From the NCBI GenBank assembly GCA_934589065.1, contig CAKTNN010000047.1, positions 1 to 13,410 of the forward strand: 13,410 bases of DNA, given 5' to 3'. Source of the stretch: an uncultured Oscillospiraceae bacterium. GTDB taxonomy: Bacteria > Bacillota > Clostridia > Oscillospirales > Oscillospiraceae. The notes beneath the pieces were generated by a model. It saw only the letters and a list, made by a program, of their open reading frames with translations. It had not been told where the DNA came from and searched no databases. Both the position numbers and the translations under genes were made by a program. The first letter of the stretch is position 1. The number at the start of each line of letters is the position of its first letter. Positions 12,427-13,410 of the stretch are shown one piece after another.

Positions 12427-13350
12427 TTACTCATTTTGAGCCGGTTCGTAGGTTACATACACGCCACGACGGGTATTCACGGTAACATTTGGGACAGGCA
12501 GAGGTTCGGTATCCGGGATAAACAGGGCACCAATGCAGTTGTAGTGGATCGTCAGACGCTGTACCCATTCGCCGTTAATTTTCTCTGCCTGATGAACTTC
12601 AATGCGGTTAATGAGCTCATTCAGCATCCGGGGTGTCCGTTTCTTGGCACGGGTATATTTGCGGACGGTGGATAGAAACAGATCCGTAGAAACGGAGTTG
12701 CTGGGCAGCTTATCAATCTCATGGTGGAGAAGTTTCATTTTTTCTGCCAGCTCTGCTTGCTCGGCCTCATACCGCTGGGACATTTTGGCGAAACGCTCCC
12801 CATCCTTAGGTTTGCGCTTGCGGATCTTTCCGCGCTTTTCCTGGATTTGCTCCCAGATTACACGGTCAATGATGGGCTCATGGACGTCTTTGAAAACCAG
12901 CCAGTTCTCCCGGTCATTATCGATCCGCTTCTTATTTTTGTAGGATTTGGAATAGGTTTTGAAGTTGAGGATATCTCCACAATATTCCTGGATAGACAGC
13001 ATCTGCATAATGGTAGTCTTGCCCCACTTGGTAGGACGGTCAAGATCACCTTTGCCTGGGCGTTTAACACCCCGTTGCTGCCAATAGGCCCTGGGTGTCA
13101 GGACTCCATCCCGTTCCAGCTGGGCTGCAATCTGCTCTGTGCCCATGCCATCCAGAGTCATACTGAAAATCCGCCGGACAACACTAGCCGCTTCCTCCTC
13201 GATGATCCAGCGCTTCGGATTATCCGGGTCCTTGATGTACCCGTAAGGCGGTGGCCCCATGGGTTCACCAGCACTGCCCTTGATCTTATTGCTGATACGG
13301 CGCTTCTTGCTGATATCACGGGCATACCATTCGTTTAGCCGTTTTTTATT
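12427..13350 (-). pseudogene. Decayed large serine recombinase (TnpX-like, DUF4368 type)
   Basis: This frame encodes the C-terminal part of a mobile-element serine recombinase. The start of the open frame holds RLNEWYARDISKK, the helix that follows the catalytic domain in this family. The recombinase domain comes next (PPYGYIKDPDNPKRWIIEEE, then LLSIQEYCGDILNFKTYSK-like text and ENWLVFKDVHEPIIDRVIWE). The end is the DUF4368 type (RMLNELINRIEVHQAEKINGE, QRLTIHYNCIGALFIP). Two parts are missing. The N-terminal catalytic domain with its serine is absent, cut off by a TGA at 13353-13351. At about 12790-12806 the text jumps from KPKDGE to RFAKMSQRYE, removing the zinc ribbon (xxCxxC motifs) and part of the coiled coil in frame. 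An ATG at 13260 exists, but a 277-residue product could not cut DNA. It is most likely a scar of an old element. Confidence 0.85.
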
Positions 13351-13410
13351 TCAATAACTGCTATGTCTTTGTCCAGCAGTGCGGTCAGTTCATCAGTAGA
13401 AAGTCCCTCA
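13335..13410 (-). CDS. C-terminal end of an unidentified protein (partial)
   Basis: On the minus strand a frame enters from the right edge and reads EGLSTDELTALLDKDIAVIEIKNG before TAA at 13337-13335, overlapping the recombinase remnant frame by 16 bases. It does not look like the end of a serine recombinase catalytic domain. It may be the tail of another element gene brought here by the same deletion that removed the catalytic domain, or a frameshifted stretch. I do not recognise the protein, and 24 residues are too few to be sure it is coding. Confidence 0.35.
   Translation of the reverse strand, partial: EGLSTDELTALLDKDIAVIEIKNG

Noticed and set aside
12427..13260. A functional 277-residue recombinase starting at ATG 13260
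   Set aside because: It lacks the catalytic serine domain and the zinc ribbon, and homologous sequence continues upstream of this ATG, so it is a fragment, not a gene start.
1..13410. CRISPR arrays, complete insertion sequences, rRNA genes
   Set aside because: I looked for regularly spaced repeats, transposase motifs with terminal inverted repeats and rRNA-like sequence on both strands and found none.

Overview
The window looks like chromosomal DNA of a Gram-positive anaerobe of the class Clostridia, probably an Oscillospiraceae/Ruminococcaceae-type gut bacterium. The reasons are strong AGGAGG-type ribosome sites, TTGACA/TATAAT promoters, a CIRCE heat-shock operator, an initiator tRNA with encoded CCA, a FeoA-FeoB fusion with a small Cys-rich partner, and a serine recombinase of the type found in Clostridia mobile elements. 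The organism is inferred; there is no rRNA or other taxonomic marker.

Layout. Positions 1-267 are AT-rich, with two strong terminator hairpins and no gene except possibly the last codons of one entering from the left. This DNA abuts the 3' end of guaA, a known insertion hotspot, and may be the edge of an integrated element. Positions 268-5423 hold a minus-strand purine cluster, transcribed purC, purA, purB, guaA. It makes SAICAR, converts IMP to AMP, and converts XMP to GMP. A consensus promoter precedes purC, and its transcript would begin directly in a compact terminator hairpin with a competing alternative hairpin, so the leader looks like a transcription attenuator or a small riboswitch.

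Positions 5613-8119 (minus) hold feoB, fused to an N-terminal FeoA domain, and a 45-residue Cys-rich membrane protein just downstream; together they import ferrous iron. A DtxR-like site overlaps the feoB -35 region. Divergent to feoB are azlC and azlD (8281-9281, plus), a two-subunit branched-chain amino acid exporter, then a Na/Pi-cotransporter family protein with a C-terminal PhoU-like domain (9401-11023, plus). A bidirectional terminator separates it from a convergent hsp20 gene (11203-11643, minus), whose promoter -35 box lies inside a CIRCE operator.

Positions 11866-12184 hold an unrecognised 80-residue protein gene with its own strong promoter. It is followed by a single initiator tRNA-fMet gene with promoter and terminator (12239-12421). 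The right end (12427-13350, minus) is a decayed large serine recombinase. Its catalytic domain is missing and its zinc-ribbon region has been removed by an in-frame deletion. The last 75 bases carry the end of a different reading frame.

Most of the window is ordinary core metabolism. The parts most worth a second look are the purC leader, the probable mobile-element scars at both ends, and the 80-residue orphan.
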